32,214 nt of DNA from Draconibacterium orientale (GCA_020718275.1 DYSI01000001.1:87574-119787), one strand, 5' to 3'. Shown: positions 17,904 to 27,236, numbered from the stretch's first letter. A program made the numbers and translations. Notes: generated by a model not told the origin, from the letters alone.

Positions 17904-19370
17904 ATGACTAAAGCTTTTATTATAACCTTTATTGTAATTACGATTAACAGCTATGTATCAACTGCTCAAAACATTAAAGCTTTTATCAATCATTACGAAT
18001 TTTACTCCTCAACTGATGGCCCATTTATCGAGACTCATCTTGCCATTGAAGGAAGCAGTTTGACTTGGAAATCTATCAATTCTGAGCTAAGTGCAGAGGT
18101 TGAATTAACCCTTATCTTTAAGCTGGATAGTCAAATAATGGCTTTCACAAAAGAAATAATCAAGAGTCCTAAAATATCAGATTCAAGCCTGACTAGCCAA
18201 ATATTAATGCATAGTAATCGGTTTCTCCTCAAAAATGGAACTTATCAACTCAGCATCAAACTCGATGATTTACAAGATACTTTGGAGTCATTTTACACCA
18301 CCATTCCCCTAAAAATTGAAAAGCAATGTGATAGTATTTTTATTTCCTCAATTCAAGTTTTCAACCATTATAGCCCGAGCACTCTAAGTGGAATTTACGA
18401 CAAAGGGGGATACCATTTTTCACCCAATTTATACGGCTATTTTCCCGTTGCTGATAGCATGTTGTATTTCTATGCTGAAACATATAATACTAAGAAGTAC
18501 TTTGGTGAAAATCAGGCTTATTTAATTAATTATCAGCTTGTTGAAAACGAAAGTGGCATATTATTAGCCAATTATAAACACTTCAAACGGATGATTTCGG
18601 AAGAAGTACAAGTGATAATGAATGGTTTTAACATCAGTAAGTTACCCAGTGGAAACTATACTTTAGTTATAGAAGTGATTGACCGTAATAATCAATTGAA
18701 AGCAAAAGAAACCTACTTTTTTCAAAGGCAAAACAAAGCCATTCAAATGCAATTCGATGACATTCATTCCATTAATATTGCATCCACTTTTGTTGAAAAC
18801 ATTACTGGGCTAGACACGCTGAAAAACATTATTAGCTCATTTGCTCCTATTTCAGCTGACCATGAAAAGCTATTTGCAAAAAAAATTATAGAGAAAGGCG
18901 ACCCATATACCATGCAGCAATATATTTTAAGTTTTTGGGAACAACGCAGTGCAGTTAATCCATTCGAGGGTTTCAAGAACTATATGACAAAGGTTCAAAA
19001 TGTTGAAATAGCCTATGGAAACAAAGTTCATCGTGGTTATGAAACTGACCGAGGTAGAGTACTTTTACAATATGGTGAACCAAAAACTATTTTAAGAGAA
19101 GATCACGACCCAGCAGCATACCCGTATGAAATATGGCACTATTACCAAACCAAAAACCAATCTAATATTAAATTCGTTTTCTACAATACGGATTTAACTG
19201 GTAGCGACTTTTACTTATTGCATTCCAATGCCATTGGTGAACCCAACAATTATCAGTGGCGATTGCAACTAAGAAAGCGAGATAGGGGCTTTCACTCCAT
19301 TGATGATGAAGGAAACGTAGATGACGACTGGGGTAGCAATCTCAATAGATTGTACGAAAACCCAAGGTAA
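17904..19370 (+). CDS. GWxTD domain-containing secreted protein
   Basis: With the start at ATG 17904 the protein has 488 residues. The longer frame from 17877 overlaps the promoter and is unlikely. The signal peptide MTKAFIITFIVITINSYVST ends near TAQ. Residues about 25-280 are a beta-rich N-terminal region of the kind found in this family. The C-terminal GWxTD domain (about 330-485) contains FWEQRSAVNPFEGFKNYM, the motif as GYETD (about residue 378, W replaced by Y), GRVLLQYGEP and YEIWHYY. Role unknown; members occur widely in Bacteroidota envelopes. The next gene has its own promoter, so this looks like a single-gene unit. Confidence 0.88.
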   Translation: MTKAFIITFIVITINSYVSTAQNIKAFINHYEFYSSTDGPFIETHLAIEGSSLTWKSINSELSAEVELTLIFKLDSQIMAFTKEIIKSPKISDSSLTSQILMHSNRFLLKNGTYQLSIKLDDLQDTLESFYTTIPLKIEKQCDSIFISSIQVFNHYSPSTLSGIYDKGGYHFSPNLYGYFPVADSMLYFYAETYNTKKYFGENQAYLINYQLVENESGILLANYKHFKRMISEEVQVIMNGFNISKLPSGNYTLVIEVIDRNNQLKAKETYFFQRQNKAIQMQFDDIHSINIASTFVENITGLDTLKNIISSFAPISADHEKLFAKKIIEKGDPYTMQQYILSFWEQRSAVNPFEGFKNYMTKVQNVEIAYGNKVHRGYETDRGRVLLQYGEPKTILREDHDPAAYPYEIWHYYQTKNQSNIKFVFYNTDLTGSDFYLLHSNAIGEPNNYQWRLQLRKRDRGFHSIDDEGNVDDDWGSNLNRLYENPR

Positions 19371-19441
19371 TTAACCCCCTAAGAATTGGAATCGTTACGC
19401 TAAAGAACCAAATTTTTTAAAATTGAAAATACAGCAAATAA

Positions 19442-19471
19442 TTGGTTGCGATTTTAAATAACCTATATTTG
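19442..19471 (+). promoter_or_regulatory. Consensus Bacteroidota promoter of the glycosyltransferase gene
   Basis: TTG at 19442-19444, a 19-nt spacer and TATATTTG at 19464-19471 match TTG-N19-TAnnTTTG exactly. The predicted start near 19478 leaves only about 13 nt before the TTG start codon at 19491. Confidence 0.82.
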
Positions 19472-19490
19472 CCGTCCTAATACTTATAGC

Positions 19491-20525
19491 TTGACTAATC
19501 AAACTAAGACCAAAGTAGCCATCGTTATTCTAAATTGGAATGGGCGGCGTTTTCTTGAACAATTTCTTCCCTCGGTGGTAAACTATAGTTTTGGCGCTGA
19601 GGTAATTATTGCAGATAATGCCTCATCTGACGACTCGCTTAGTTTTCTAAAGAAAGAATATCCACAGTTGCGATTGATTATCAATAGCCAAAACAGTGGT
19701 TATGCTGGAGGCTATAATGAAGCGCTAAGGCAAATTGATGCTGAGTATTATGTTCTTTTGAACAGTGATATAGAGGTTACTCCCAATTGGGTGATGCCAC
19801 TCATTGAAGTTATGGATCAAAATCCAAGCATTGGCGCAGCACAACCCAAATTATTATCCTATTATCAACAGGATGAATTTGAGTATGCAGGAGCATCGGG
19901 GGGCTTTATTGATAAGTATGGCTATCCTTTTTGTAGAGGTCGTGTTTTTGCAAATCTCGAAAAAGACGCAAATCAATACGACACCATGGAGGAAGTATTT
20001 TGGGCTAGTGGCGCTGCTATGTTTGTAAGAGCTAGCGCATTTTGGCAAGTCGGCGGTTTAGATGAAGATTTTTTCGCTCACATGGAAGAAATAGATTTAT
20101 GTTGGCGATTAAAACTGGCTGGGTTTAAGGTGATGTCTATCCCAAAAACAATTGTCTATCACGTGGGTGGAGGAACCTTACCTAAAAACTCTTCTCGCAA
20201 AACCTATTTAAATTTTAGAAATAACTTTACGTTGCTTTACAAGAACCTACCAAGCAATCGCCTTTTAAAAGTCTTTATTGCTCGATTTGTTTTGGATGGT
20301 ATTGCGGGCATCCGATTCCTTTCAGAAGGAAACTATAAAGACACCTATGCCGTCATTAAGGCTCATTTTTATTTTTATGCTCATTTAGGCCAGCTCCATA
20401 AAAAGAGAGCCGGTAGAAACCTAAAACCTGTATCGGGTATTTATATGAAAAATATTGTTTTTCAGCATTTTATATTTCATAAAAATAAATACTCAGAATT
20501 AAAAAAGGTGGACTTCAGCAAATAG
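19491..20525 (+). CDS. Family 2 glycosyltransferase, GT-A fold (rhamnosyltransferase-like), TTG start
   Basis: A 344-residue cytoplasmic, membrane-associated transferase. The N-terminal GT-A domain shows IVILNWNGRRFLEQFLPSV (11-29), DNASSDDS (42-49), NSGYAGGYNEAL (68-79) and the metal-binding region NSDIEV (91-96). The acceptor/catalytic motif HMEEIDLCWRL is at 197-207, followed by YHVGGGTL and a basic C-terminal tail. Family knowledge: such enzymes move sugars, often rhamnose, onto lipid-linked glycans for cell-surface polysaccharides. The start is TTG: no in-frame ATG lies between the promoter and the conserved IVILNW block. It is followed after 49 bp by a convergent FKBP gene. The sugar donor and acceptor cannot be told. 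Confidence 0.92.
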   Translation: MTNQTKTKVAIVILNWNGRRFLEQFLPSVVNYSFGAEVIIADNASSDDSLSFLKKEYPQLRLIINSQNSGYAGGYNEALRQIDAEYYVLLNSDIEVTPNWVMPLIEVMDQNPSIGAAQPKLLSYYQQDEFEYAGASGGFIDKYGYPFCRGRVFANLEKDANQYDTMEEVFWASGAAMFVRASAFWQVGGLDEDFFAHMEEIDLCWRLKLAGFKVMSIPKTIVYHVGGGTLPKNSSRKTYLNFRNNFTLLYKNLPSNRLLKVFIARFVLDGIAGIRFLSEGNYKDTYAVIKAHFYFYAHLGQLHKKRAGRNLKPVSGIYMKNIVFQHFIFHKNKYSELKKVDFSK

Positions 20526-20555
20526 CCGCCCACCCATTTTAATAGCTTTCCTAGT

Positions 20556-20583
20556 GAAAGTCTGAAATACTTTCTTATTTTTC
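20556..20583 (+). terminator. Weak terminator between convergent glycosyltransferase and FKBP genes
   Basis: GAAAGT (20556-20561) pairs with ACTTTC (20569-20574) over a 7-nt loop, followed by TTATTTTT. It overlaps the stop codon of the minus-strand FKBP gene. The stem is short, so support is modest. Confidence 0.4.
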
Positions 20584-21777
20584 GTCCAACTTAGCTGCCG
20601 CAATCCTCACCCCTTGCAAGTAAACATCAAAAACTAAATTTGCCTTTGCAGGAATAATTGGTTCGCGACCTTCTTCACCATATCCTAATTGATATGGGAT
20701 AAAAAATCTCATCTTTTCACCAACTTTCATTTTTTGGATTCCTTCATCAAGTCCAGGAATCACCCATCCAGTTCCAGCGGTAAACATTAAAGAATCACCT
20801 CTGTCATAACTTGAATCGAAGATATTTCCATCAGCAGTATACGCTATATACTGGATAATAGCCGTATCTCCAGTTTTAATTTGATAAGCATTCGTGGTTT
20901 CAGCCACCAAATATTTTAATCCTGATTCAAGCTTAACAGTATCCGAATTAGTGAAATCAAAGCTTGGATAATTGAGCTTTTCAATTCCTTCTAATTCTAT
21001 ATCGAAAACAAGATCAGCTTTAGCAGGAATCGGGGTACGCCCAGCTTCTCCATAAGCCAAGGCGTAAGGAACTAGCAATTTCCTTTTCTCGCCAATTTTC
21101 ATCCCCACAACCCCTTGCTCCCATCCTAAAATTACGCGATGACGACCAAGAATAAAATCAAAAGCTTTACCCCCATTATCATAGGATGAATCAAACTTTT
21201 TACCGTTAGTAAAATATCCTGTGTATTGTACCAATGCTTTTTGATTGATTGCAACACCATCCCCTTTTCCCTTTTGCACAATGATATATGCTAAACCATT
21301 ATCTAATTTAACAGTATCAAACCCTGCTGCATCGTACGGTTTAACAGCCTTTTTCACATCCACCAATTTGACTGTAAAATGCAAGTCAGAATTTGCAGGA
21401 ATTTTACCGACTGCTCTATTGCCATAAGCAATGGAAGCGGGAATTACAAATAAAGCCGAATCGCCAAGATGCAAATATTGTATTCCTTCATCCCAGCCCT
21501 TAATCACTCGACCAGCACCCAATGGAAAAGAGATTGGTTGTAATCGATCATAAGAGTTATCGAAGACAGTACCATCTACTAATTTTCCAATGTAATGTAC
21601 AGAAACCACATCTCCGCTATCAGCCTTTACTGCCTTTTGATGTATAGTAAATATAGTACAGGTAAGACCACTTTTGCTTGTATAAGCACGATTTGCTTTT
21701 AACTTTACAGCATTAGTTTGCGAAAAAGCTGATAGGAATATAAAACTAAGAAGTGCAACATAAATAAAACGATTCAT
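20575..21777 (-). CDS. FKBP-type peptidyl-prolyl isomerase with three tandem FKBP domains
   Basis: A 400-residue exported protein. The signal peptide ends near FSQ (residue 20). Three FKBP domains lie at about 53-141, 174-264 and 300-390. Domain 1 has VSVHYIGKLVDGTVFDNSYD and VIKGWDEGIQ. Domain 2 has VQYTGYFTNGKKFDSSYD and VILGWEQGV. Domain 3 has IQYIAYTADGNIFDSSYD and VIPGLDEGIQ. Each has the AYG/GYG strand and a closing hydrophobic strand, so all three keep most of the usual active-site pattern. Role: cis-trans isomerisation of prolyl bonds and chaperoning of proteins in the periplasm. Most bacterial FKBPs carry one such domain. It lies downstream of a second triple-FKBP gene, but a terminator lies between them. 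Confidence 0.94.
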   Translation of the reverse strand: MNRFIYVALLSFIFLSAFSQTNAVKLKANRAYTSKSGLTCTIFTIHQKAVKADSGDVVSVHYIGKLVDGTVFDNSYDRLQPISFPLGAGRVIKGWDEGIQYLHLGDSALFVIPASIAYGNRAVGKIPANSDLHFTVKLVDVKKAVKPYDAAGFDTVKLDNGLAYIIVQKGKGDGVAINQKALVQYTGYFTNGKKFDSSYDNGGKAFDFILGRHRVILGWEQGVVGMKIGEKRKLLVPYALAYGEAGRTPIPAKADLVFDIELEGIEKLNYPSFDFTNSDTVKLESGLKYLVAETTNAYQIKTGDTAIIQYIAYTADGNIFDSSYDRGDSLMFTAGTGWVIPGLDEGIQKMKVGEKMRFFIPYQLGYGEEGREPIIPAKANLVFDVYLQGVRIAAAKLDEK

Positions 21778-21815
21778 AACATGAGTTTTAAATGGAGAAA
21801 ATACTAATTATAAAG

Positions 21816-21874
21816 CAAAAAAAAAGCATCAAAAGAATAGTGGCTTTTGGATCAGCGAAACATTCTTTTGATGC
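21816..21874 (-). terminator. Rho-independent terminator between the two FKBP genes
   Basis: On the minus strand GCATCAAAAGAAT (21874-21862) pairs perfectly with ATTCTTTTGATGC (21838-21826), a 13-bp stem with a 23-nt loop, followed by a nine-T run (21825-21817). It lies 26 bp after the stop of the upstream FKBP lipoprotein gene and shows the two FKBP genes are at least partly separate units. Confidence 0.85.
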
Positions 21875-21899
21875 TAATGATGGTGGATTAAACTAAAAA

Positions 21900-23228
21900 T
21901 TAGTCTAAAACCTTAATCAATTCCACCTCGAAAACCAATGGTGAACTTGGAGGAATAACTTCGCCAGCTCCTCTTGCGCCATAACCCAAGGAAGAAGGAA
22001 TTACTAATTTGGCTTTTCCACCTTCTTTCATCATCGAAAGACCCTCATCCCAGCCTGGGATAACATTACCTTGACCTAGTACAAATTCAAAAGGTTCATT
22101 ACGATCTAAAGACGAATCGAATTTTGTACCATTTAATAAGTATCCAGTATAATGAACTTTAACTTTTTTACCTGCTTGAGCCATTTTACCACTACCTTGT
22201 ACTGTTGGAACAAAATACAAGCCACTAGGAGTAGGTTTAGCAGTTATTTTATTTGCTTTCAAATAAATAGCAATATCTTTTTGCTCTTTAGCAGCTGCTT
22301 CTTTAGCTTCTTTATCGCGTTTTGCTTGCATAGCTTCAGCAGAAATAACCTCAACGAGTTCGGCATCAAAAACGATGGTTGCAAATGGAGGAATAAAACC
22401 GTTATAACCTTTAGCACCAAAAGCTAAGTTGAAAGGAACAATGAAGGTAGCTTTTTCGCCAACTTGCATACTGAGGATCCCAGTTTCAAAACCAACTCCT
22501 AATTGTCCAGTTCCTACTTCCATTTCAAAAAGTTTTCCATCTTTATAGGTATTGATAAATTCAGCTCCTTGTGCACCTAGAGTTTTAGCTACTAATTGCA
22601 ATTTAGCATAAGAACCTGCAACAGGTTTTGCCCCTTTTCCAGCTTTGTTACGGGCAATGAATATTCCGCTTGGGTCTTGAATAGCCGCAATTTTATTGGC
22701 ACTCATATATTCTTGAATCGTCACTTTCTCAATTTCCATTTGTTCCTTTTCCATCTTCAAACGTTCGGCTTCCATTTGCTCAGGAGTTTGAATGTTCAAC
22801 ATTTTGATATCTAAATAGAAAAAGGATCCGCTATCAAGATATTCTGGAGCTGGAGAACCAACCGTTTTTTGAAAAAATGAATCGGTACTAATAACAAAGG
22901 TAGCGCTATCGCCAGGGCTCATCATTCCTAAAGCAGCAAAAACATCTCCATCATAAGTAGATTCCATCATTGGAATCTCGAATGGAGCACTGGCTTGACT
23001 GCTACTAAATACCGAATCAGCCATGGTGCGGTACGACATAACTGCGGTAATTTTATCGCCTACATGGGCTTTATTGGTATCCGTTCCGTGCGTATGATAC
23101 TTATAAAAAAGTCCATCCTCAGTTTGAGAAAAGCCAGGAAAACTGTTCTTGCCAGATTTACAAGAGAAACTTATTGCAGCCACCACAACAATGGCAATAA
23201 GCACTTTAGAGAAGGTTTTAATATTCAT
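21900..23228 (-). CDS. FKBP-type peptidyl-prolyl isomerase lipoprotein with one canonical and two degenerate FKBP modules
   Basis: A 442-residue lipoprotein with lipobox SFSC (C23). It has three FKBP-like modules: about 55-145 and 203-294 are degenerate, and 352-441 is canonical ([47 protein letters not shown]). Charged, Glu/Lys/Met-rich helices (about 150-180 and 297-325) join the modules and may form coiled coils. In the first two modules the DSS and GWDEG motifs are lost, although [13 protein letters not shown] and AFGAKG remain in the second. Likely role: periplasmic or outer-membrane folding helper in which only the last domain is catalytic. A -7 element lies upstream at 23262-23269. Confidence 0.92.
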   Translation of the reverse strand: MNIKTFSKVLIAIVVVAAISFSCKSGKNSFPGFSQTEDGLFYKYHTHGTDTNKAHVGDKITAVMSYRTMADSVFSSSQASAPFEIPMMESTYDGDVFAALGMMSPGDSATFVISTDSFFQKTVGSPAPEYLDSGSFFYLDIKMLNIQTPEQMEAERLKMEKEQMEIEKVTIQEYMSANKIAAIQDPSGIFIARNKAGKGAKPVAGSYAKLQLVAKTLGAQGAEFINTYKDGKLFEMEVGTGQLGVGFETGILSMQVGEKATFIVPFNLAFGAKGYNGFIPPFATIVFDAELVEVISAEAMQAKRDKEAKEAAAKEQKDIAIYLKANKITAKPTPSGLYFVPTVQGSGKMAQAGKKVKVHYTGYLLNGTKFDSSLDRNEPFEFVLGQGNVIPGWDEGLSMMKEGGKAKLVIPSSLGYGARGAGEVIPPSSPLVFEVELIKVLD

Positions 23229-23261
23229 GATCGTTAAGATTATTGTTTAAATTTAGAAGCG

Positions 23262-23269
23262 CAAAATTA
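23262..23269 (-). promoter_or_regulatory. -7 promoter element of the FKBP lipoprotein gene
   Basis: The minus strand reads TAATTTTG, fitting TAnnTTTG. At the expected -33 position (23291-23289) the bases are TCG instead of TTG. The start would be near 23255, leaving a leader of about 27 nt. Confidence 0.5.
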
Positions 23270-23671
23270 CAATTAATTCCATTATCGTCGACCCTAATTA
23301 ATTGAAGGTTTGGTATAATCTGAAAAGTTTTGACGACCACCTGCTATATTTGAAAGAAGCTTCCCTTATTCTAATAAAAGGACATTCATAATCAAATATT
23401 TATATAAATAATAGAATGACCATCAGTGGCTAAGCCAATAGAATTTAAAAAAACACAGAATGTTAAAAAAACACAAACGATCGGTTTACGAACAGATTTA
23501 ATTGATTTCAAGCCTAATTAATTCTATTTCTTCAATTGGCAGGTATTTCAAAAAAAAACAAATGCTTCATTGGATACATTTATCAAGAAATGGTTTGAAA
23601 TTAACCAACATTAAAAAGCCAAGATAAGTAAGCCAATACCAAGGAGATGGTAGGGCTAAGTATTTTTATAT
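23270..23671. other. Gene-free stretch between the FKBP and RNR genes
   Basis: About 400 bp of AT-rich DNA. I see no gene here with a start codon and family resemblance. A TATATTTG at 23345-23352 resembles a -7 element, but nothing recognisable follows it. Short stop-free runs are too small to call. Confidence 0.5.
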
Positions 23672-23704
23672 AAAAAAAACAAGCTCAAAATTTCGAGCTT
23701 GTTT
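23672..23704 (-). terminator. Rho-independent terminator of the ribonucleotide reductase gene
   Basis: AAACAAGCTC (23677-23686) pairs with GAGCTTGTTT (23695-23704), a 10-bp stem with an 8-nt loop. On the minus strand it runs into T residues (23679-23672). It lies 21 bp after the nrdJ stop. Confidence 0.85.
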
Positions 23705-23725
23705 GAGGTTTTTAGATAGGATAAT

Positions 23726-26452
23726 TTATCCACATTTTGAATAATCACAAGATTGGCAACTTAAACAGCCTTCTTTATAAACAAGTTCTGCGCCACAAGT
23801 AGGACAAGGAGTTCCATTGACTTCTTTAGCGCCATCAGGGATAAATTTCTTCAATGCTCTAACGATACCAGTTTTCCATGTGTTGATGGTTTCGGTTTCA
23901 AAACTAAGCGAACCAACCACATCAACAACAAATGGAAGCGGCATTCCATGGCGCAATATGCCTGAGATCAATTTAGCATAATTCCAATATTCTTTATCAA
24001 AAGCACGCGACAATCCACGATAAACTTGCATAAAGCCATCGCGATCCTCGTATTCTAAATCATAACGAGTTTTACCTTTTTCTGATTTATTTTTCACCAC
24101 CCAACCTTCTTCTACATAACTTGCTACGAAAAAATCCTCTGCTTTACCACTAAAGATTTCATAAGGGCGACCTTTATAGGTTCCAACCACAGCAACCCAC
24201 TTTTCTTTATTATTTTGAAACCGAACGATACTAGCTTCCAATCGGCTAGGACGTGGAGGAGCATAGGTTTCTTTGAAGTCGTTTGGATCTTCTGTAACTT
24301 CCTTTTTCTCTTTAGCAATAAGCACTCCAGAGCGAGAACCATCTCTGTAAACCGTCATTCCTTTGCAACCTGATTTCCAAGCTTCTTCGTAAATTTCGCC
24401 TATTAATTTTTCGTCTGCTTGGTTGGGAACATTCACGGTAACTGAAATAGAATGGTCTACCCATTTTTGAACAGCGCCTTGCATTCTCACTTTTTGAACC
24501 CAATCTACATCATTGGCCATTGCGCCATAATAAGGGGATTTGGAAATAATCTGATTTAGAGCTTCGTCATTTAAAGCTTTTACTTCTTCAATATTGTATC
24601 CGTTTACTTGTAACCATGTTTCGAATTTATGGTGAAATACATTGTATACTTCCCAACTATCACCAACATCATCTATAAAAGAAATATTAGCCGCTTTATC
24701 GTTGGGATTTACTTTACGACGGCGCTGGTAGCTTACCATAAATACAGGTTCAATACCTGATGAAGTTTGAGCCATCATGCTGGTAGTACCAGTAGGAGCA
24801 ATTGTTAACAAGGCTATATTACGACGACCATGCTTTTTCATTTCGATTTCTAAGTCAGGGGCTTCGTCGAATAATCTACGCATGAATGGATTTAAAACTT
24901 CTCGATTATAATCGTAAAGGGGGAAAGCGCCTCTATCTTTTGCCAAATTAACGGAAGCTCTGTAAGCTTCAGTTGCTAGAAGTTTATGTACATCAACTGA
25001 ATAATCAGAAGCCTCTTCGGTTCCATACTTATAACCCAGTGCGGCAAGCATATCACCCTCTGCTGTAATTCCGATACCCGTTCTTCTACCCTTTTCGGTT
25101 TTACCTTTAATATTTTGCCATAATTCTCGTTCCACACGTTTGATATCCTCTGATTCAGGATCGGAATTTATTTTATTTAGAATGAGGTCAATTTTTTCCT
25201 GTTCTAAGTCGATAATATCGTCCATAATTCGTTGAGCAATATGCACATGATCAGCGAATTTCTTAGCATTAAATTTAGCATAATCGGTAAATGGATTTTC
25301 AACATAGCCATATAAATTGATGGCTAACAGACGACAACTATCATAGGGACAAAGCGGAATTTCACCACAAGGATTGGTAGAAACTGTTTTAAAGCCAAGA
25401 TCAGCGTATGAATCTGGCACCGATTCGTTAATGATCGTATCCCAGAAGAGAATCCCAGGTTCAGCAGATTTCCATGCATTATGAACAATTTTTGACCATA
25501 ATTTTCTTGCATCTATTTGCTTGGTGTATTTTGGATTTGGTGAATCAATGGGATATTGTTGAGTAAATTCAGTTCCATTAATTACAGAACGCATAAATTC
25601 GTCAGTAATTTTAACAGACACATTAGCGCCAGTGACTTTAGTGCTATCCATTTTTGCATCAATAAAATCCTCTGAATCAGGATGCTTAACTGAAATGCTT
25701 AACATAAGCGCTCCACGGCGGCCGTCTTGAGCCACTTCACGAGTAGAATTGGAGAATCGTTCCATGAAAGGAACAATACCAGTAGAGGTCAGCGCACTAT
25801 TTTTTACCGGGCTGCCTTTGGGTCGTATACCACTTAAATCATGTCCTACTCCACCTCTCCGTTTCATCAACTGAACTTGTTCTTGATCGGTTTTCATAAT
25901 TGCCCCATAGGAATCAGATTCTCCATCATTTCCAATGACAAAGCAATTGGAGAGACTGCCAACTTGACGATTATTTCCTATGCCAGCCATGGGGCTTCCT
26001 TGGGGTATTATATATTTAAAATCCTTGAGCACCTCAAAAAGACCCTCTTCCGACATTGGATTAGGATACTTAAGCTCAATTCGAGCTAATTCTTTGGCAA
26101 TGCGACGATGCATATCGTCTGGGGTTTTCTCATAAATATTGCCGTCGCTATCTTTAAGTGCGTATTTATTAATCCATACACCAGCAGCTAAATCATCACC
26201 TTTGAAATATAATGTACTAGCTTCTAGCGCTTCCTGATAAGTGTATTTATTAAGAGGCGCAGCATTCTCTGTTCTAACAACCTCTTTTTTTATTTCCTCC
26301 TTGAATTCAAATTCCATATTTACGACTGATTTGCGGGTATTCTCCCTTGTATTTAATAAACTTTGGTAAAAATTACTTTCCTCGCTCACGCTACTCTCCA
26401 CATTTTGAATTACATTTTGATTTAAGTCTGCAAAAAGATCAGGATGATTCAT
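23726..26452 (-). CDS. nrdJ: Adenosylcobalamin-dependent (class II) ribonucleotide reductase
   Basis: A 908-residue enzyme that makes deoxyribonucleotides using adenosylcobalamin as radical source, so it needs no oxygen. Conserved parts: SLSNCFVIGNDGESDSYGAI with redox C170; MKRRGGVGHDLSGIRPKG (196-213); NPCGEIPL (360-367) with C362 as the thiyl-radical cysteine and E364; C373 as the second redox cysteine; and APTGTTSMM (552-560). The spacing of C362 and C373 (11 residues) is as in known NrdJ. The C-terminus carries six cysteines (CPTC at 883-886, then C896, C899, C902, C907) that probably form a zinc/thiol-relay tail. The gene stands alone with its own terminator. No cobalamin riboswitch is apparent upstream. 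Confidence 0.97.
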   Translation of the reverse strand: MNHPDLFADLNQNVIQNVESSVSEESNFYQSLLNTRENTRKSVVNMEFEFKEEIKKEVVRTENAAPLNKYTYQEALEASTLYFKGDDLAAGVWINKYALKDSDGNIYEKTPDDMHRRIAKELARIELKYPNPMSEEGLFEVLKDFKYIIPQGSPMAGIGNNRQVGSLSNCFVIGNDGESDSYGAIMKTDQEQVQLMKRRGGVGHDLSGIRPKGSPVKNSALTSTGIVPFMERFSNSTREVAQDGRRGALMLSISVKHPDSEDFIDAKMDSTKVTGANVSVKITDEFMRSVINGTEFTQQYPIDSPNPKYTKQIDARKLWSKIVHNAWKSAEPGILFWDTIINESVPDSYADLGFKTVSTNPCGEIPLCPYDSCRLLAINLYGYVENPFTDYAKFNAKKFADHVHIAQRIMDDIIDLEQEKIDLILNKINSDPESEDIKRVERELWQNIKGKTEKGRRTGIGITAEGDMLAALGYKYGTEEASDYSVDVHKLLATEAYRASVNLAKDRGAFPLYDYNREVLNPFMRRLFDEAPDLEIEMKKHGRRNIALLTIAPTGTTSMMAQTSSGIEPVFMVSYQRRRKVNPNDKAANISFIDDVGDSWEVYNVFHHKFETWLQVNGYNIEEVKALNDEALNQIISKSPYYGAMANDVDWVQKVRMQGAVQKWVDHSISVTVNVPNQADEKLIGEIYEEAWKSGCKGMTVYRDGSRSGVLIAKEKKEVTEDPNDFKETYAPPRPSRLEASIVRFQNNKEKWVAVVGTYKGRPYEIFSGKAEDFFVASYVEEGWVVKNKSEKGKTRYDLEYEDRDGFMQVYRGLSRAFDKEYWNYAKLISGILRHGMPLPFVVDVVGSLSFETETINTWKTGIVRALKKFIPDGAKEVNGTPCPTCGAELVYKEGCLSCQSCDYSKCG

Positions 26453-26786
26453 ATAAAAACCGTTTAATATTTTAAGATACTGTAAATGTGCCTGTTATTT
26501 TCGTCACAAATTTCATATTGCGAAGCACGAAGATATCGTAAGATATTCACTCATTCCTTGAGTAATTATTAACATTTTTTTTTAGTTATTCACTGACAGA
26601 GGTGGTCATTTGTTTGGAATGAAAATTAATTAGTTGATAGATTACTTTTTGTAATAAATTGATAAACAAATTCTTATAGCTATTTAGAATAATTCTAAGC
26701 GAAAGCTACAAATTAAATCCAGTAATTTTAGTGACTTATAATCATCTAAAGAAGAGATTTGTGGGTGCATAATTCGCTTAATTTTT
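26453..26786. other. Gene-free stretch upstream of nrdJ
   Basis: AT-rich, with no open frame of family resemblance. I looked for a cobalamin riboswitch, an NrdR-type box and a TAnnTTTG element on the minus strand and found none that convinced me. Small inverted repeats near 26535-26565 (ACTCA/TGAGT type) are too short to call. Confidence 0.45.
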
Positions 26787-27236
26787 TTAAGACTTCAGGT
26801 TGACATTTCCAATTTTCCAAATTAGCTTTTTGCCAAAGCCTAGTCGATTATCGGTAAGCTTAAAAAAATCTACTTTAATGCACCACATCGTTTCTAATTT
26901 AAGAATTGCATAGGGAAATGCATGCAAATATAGTTTTTTGGCTGCTTTTTCGCATTTACCTTCCAGCTTAAAAGCAGCACCTGTGATTTGCAAGCCTTGT
27001 ATTTTTCCGATAGTTCGTGTTTCTAGAACAATATTAGCGGCCACGTTTTGATTGTTCAAAAGATGTTGACCGTGGGTAGTCTTCTCATCGGAGGTAAAAT
27101 AAAATTCTGCAGTATCAGGATTGAAAACATAGAAGCAATTGGCCGTATAGGGTCGGTTATCGAGACAAGTTGCAAGGGTTAGAACGTGATGTTCGTTGAT
27201 AAATTCGATGATTTTGAGATCAATAGCCTGCATCAT
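26787..27236 (-). CDS. Pyridoxamine 5'-phosphate oxidase-like protein (YhbP/UPF0306-type)
   Basis: A 149-residue cytoplasmic protein with the split-barrel fold of flavin-binding proteins. Signs are HHVLTLATCLDNRPYTANCFYVF (residues 16-38), FYFTSDEKTTHGQHLLNNQN, VAANIVLETRTIGKIQGLQ and the end region WCIKVDFFKLTDNRLGFG. The pattern is closest to the small YhbP-type family, not the biosynthetic PdxH enzyme, so binding of FMN or a related cofactor is plausible but unproven. Two ATG codons stand together at the start (MM). It diverges from the TauE/SafE permease across 140 bp. Confidence 0.82.
   Translation of the reverse strand: MMQAIDLKIIEFINEHHVLTLATCLDNRPYTANCFYVFNPDTAEFYFTSDEKTTHGQHLLNNQNVAANIVLETRTIGKIQGLQITGAAFKLEGKCEKAAKKLYLHAFPYAILKLETMWCIKVDFFKLTDNRLGFGKKLIWKIGNVNLKS

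Noticed and set aside
22152-22427. Open frames on the plus strand antisense to the FKBP lipoprotein gene (also 22596-22814 and 22995-23237)
   Set aside because: They lack family resemblance and lie entirely opposite a well-supported gene; they reflect its codon composition.
23345-23352. TATATTTG resembling a -7 promoter on the plus strand
   Set aside because: No TTG lies 19 bases upstream and no recognisable gene or RNA follows, so it is likely chance in AT-rich DNA.
23521-23612. A stop-free stretch reading FFNWQVFQKKTNASLDTFIK on the plus strand, possibly a gene remnant
   Set aside because: It has fewer than 30 codons, no start and no resemblance to a known family.
26453-26786. Cobalamin riboswitch upstream of nrdJ
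   Set aside because: I found no conserved B12-box-like core or plausible multi-stem fold on the minus strand, only short AT-rich inverted repeats.
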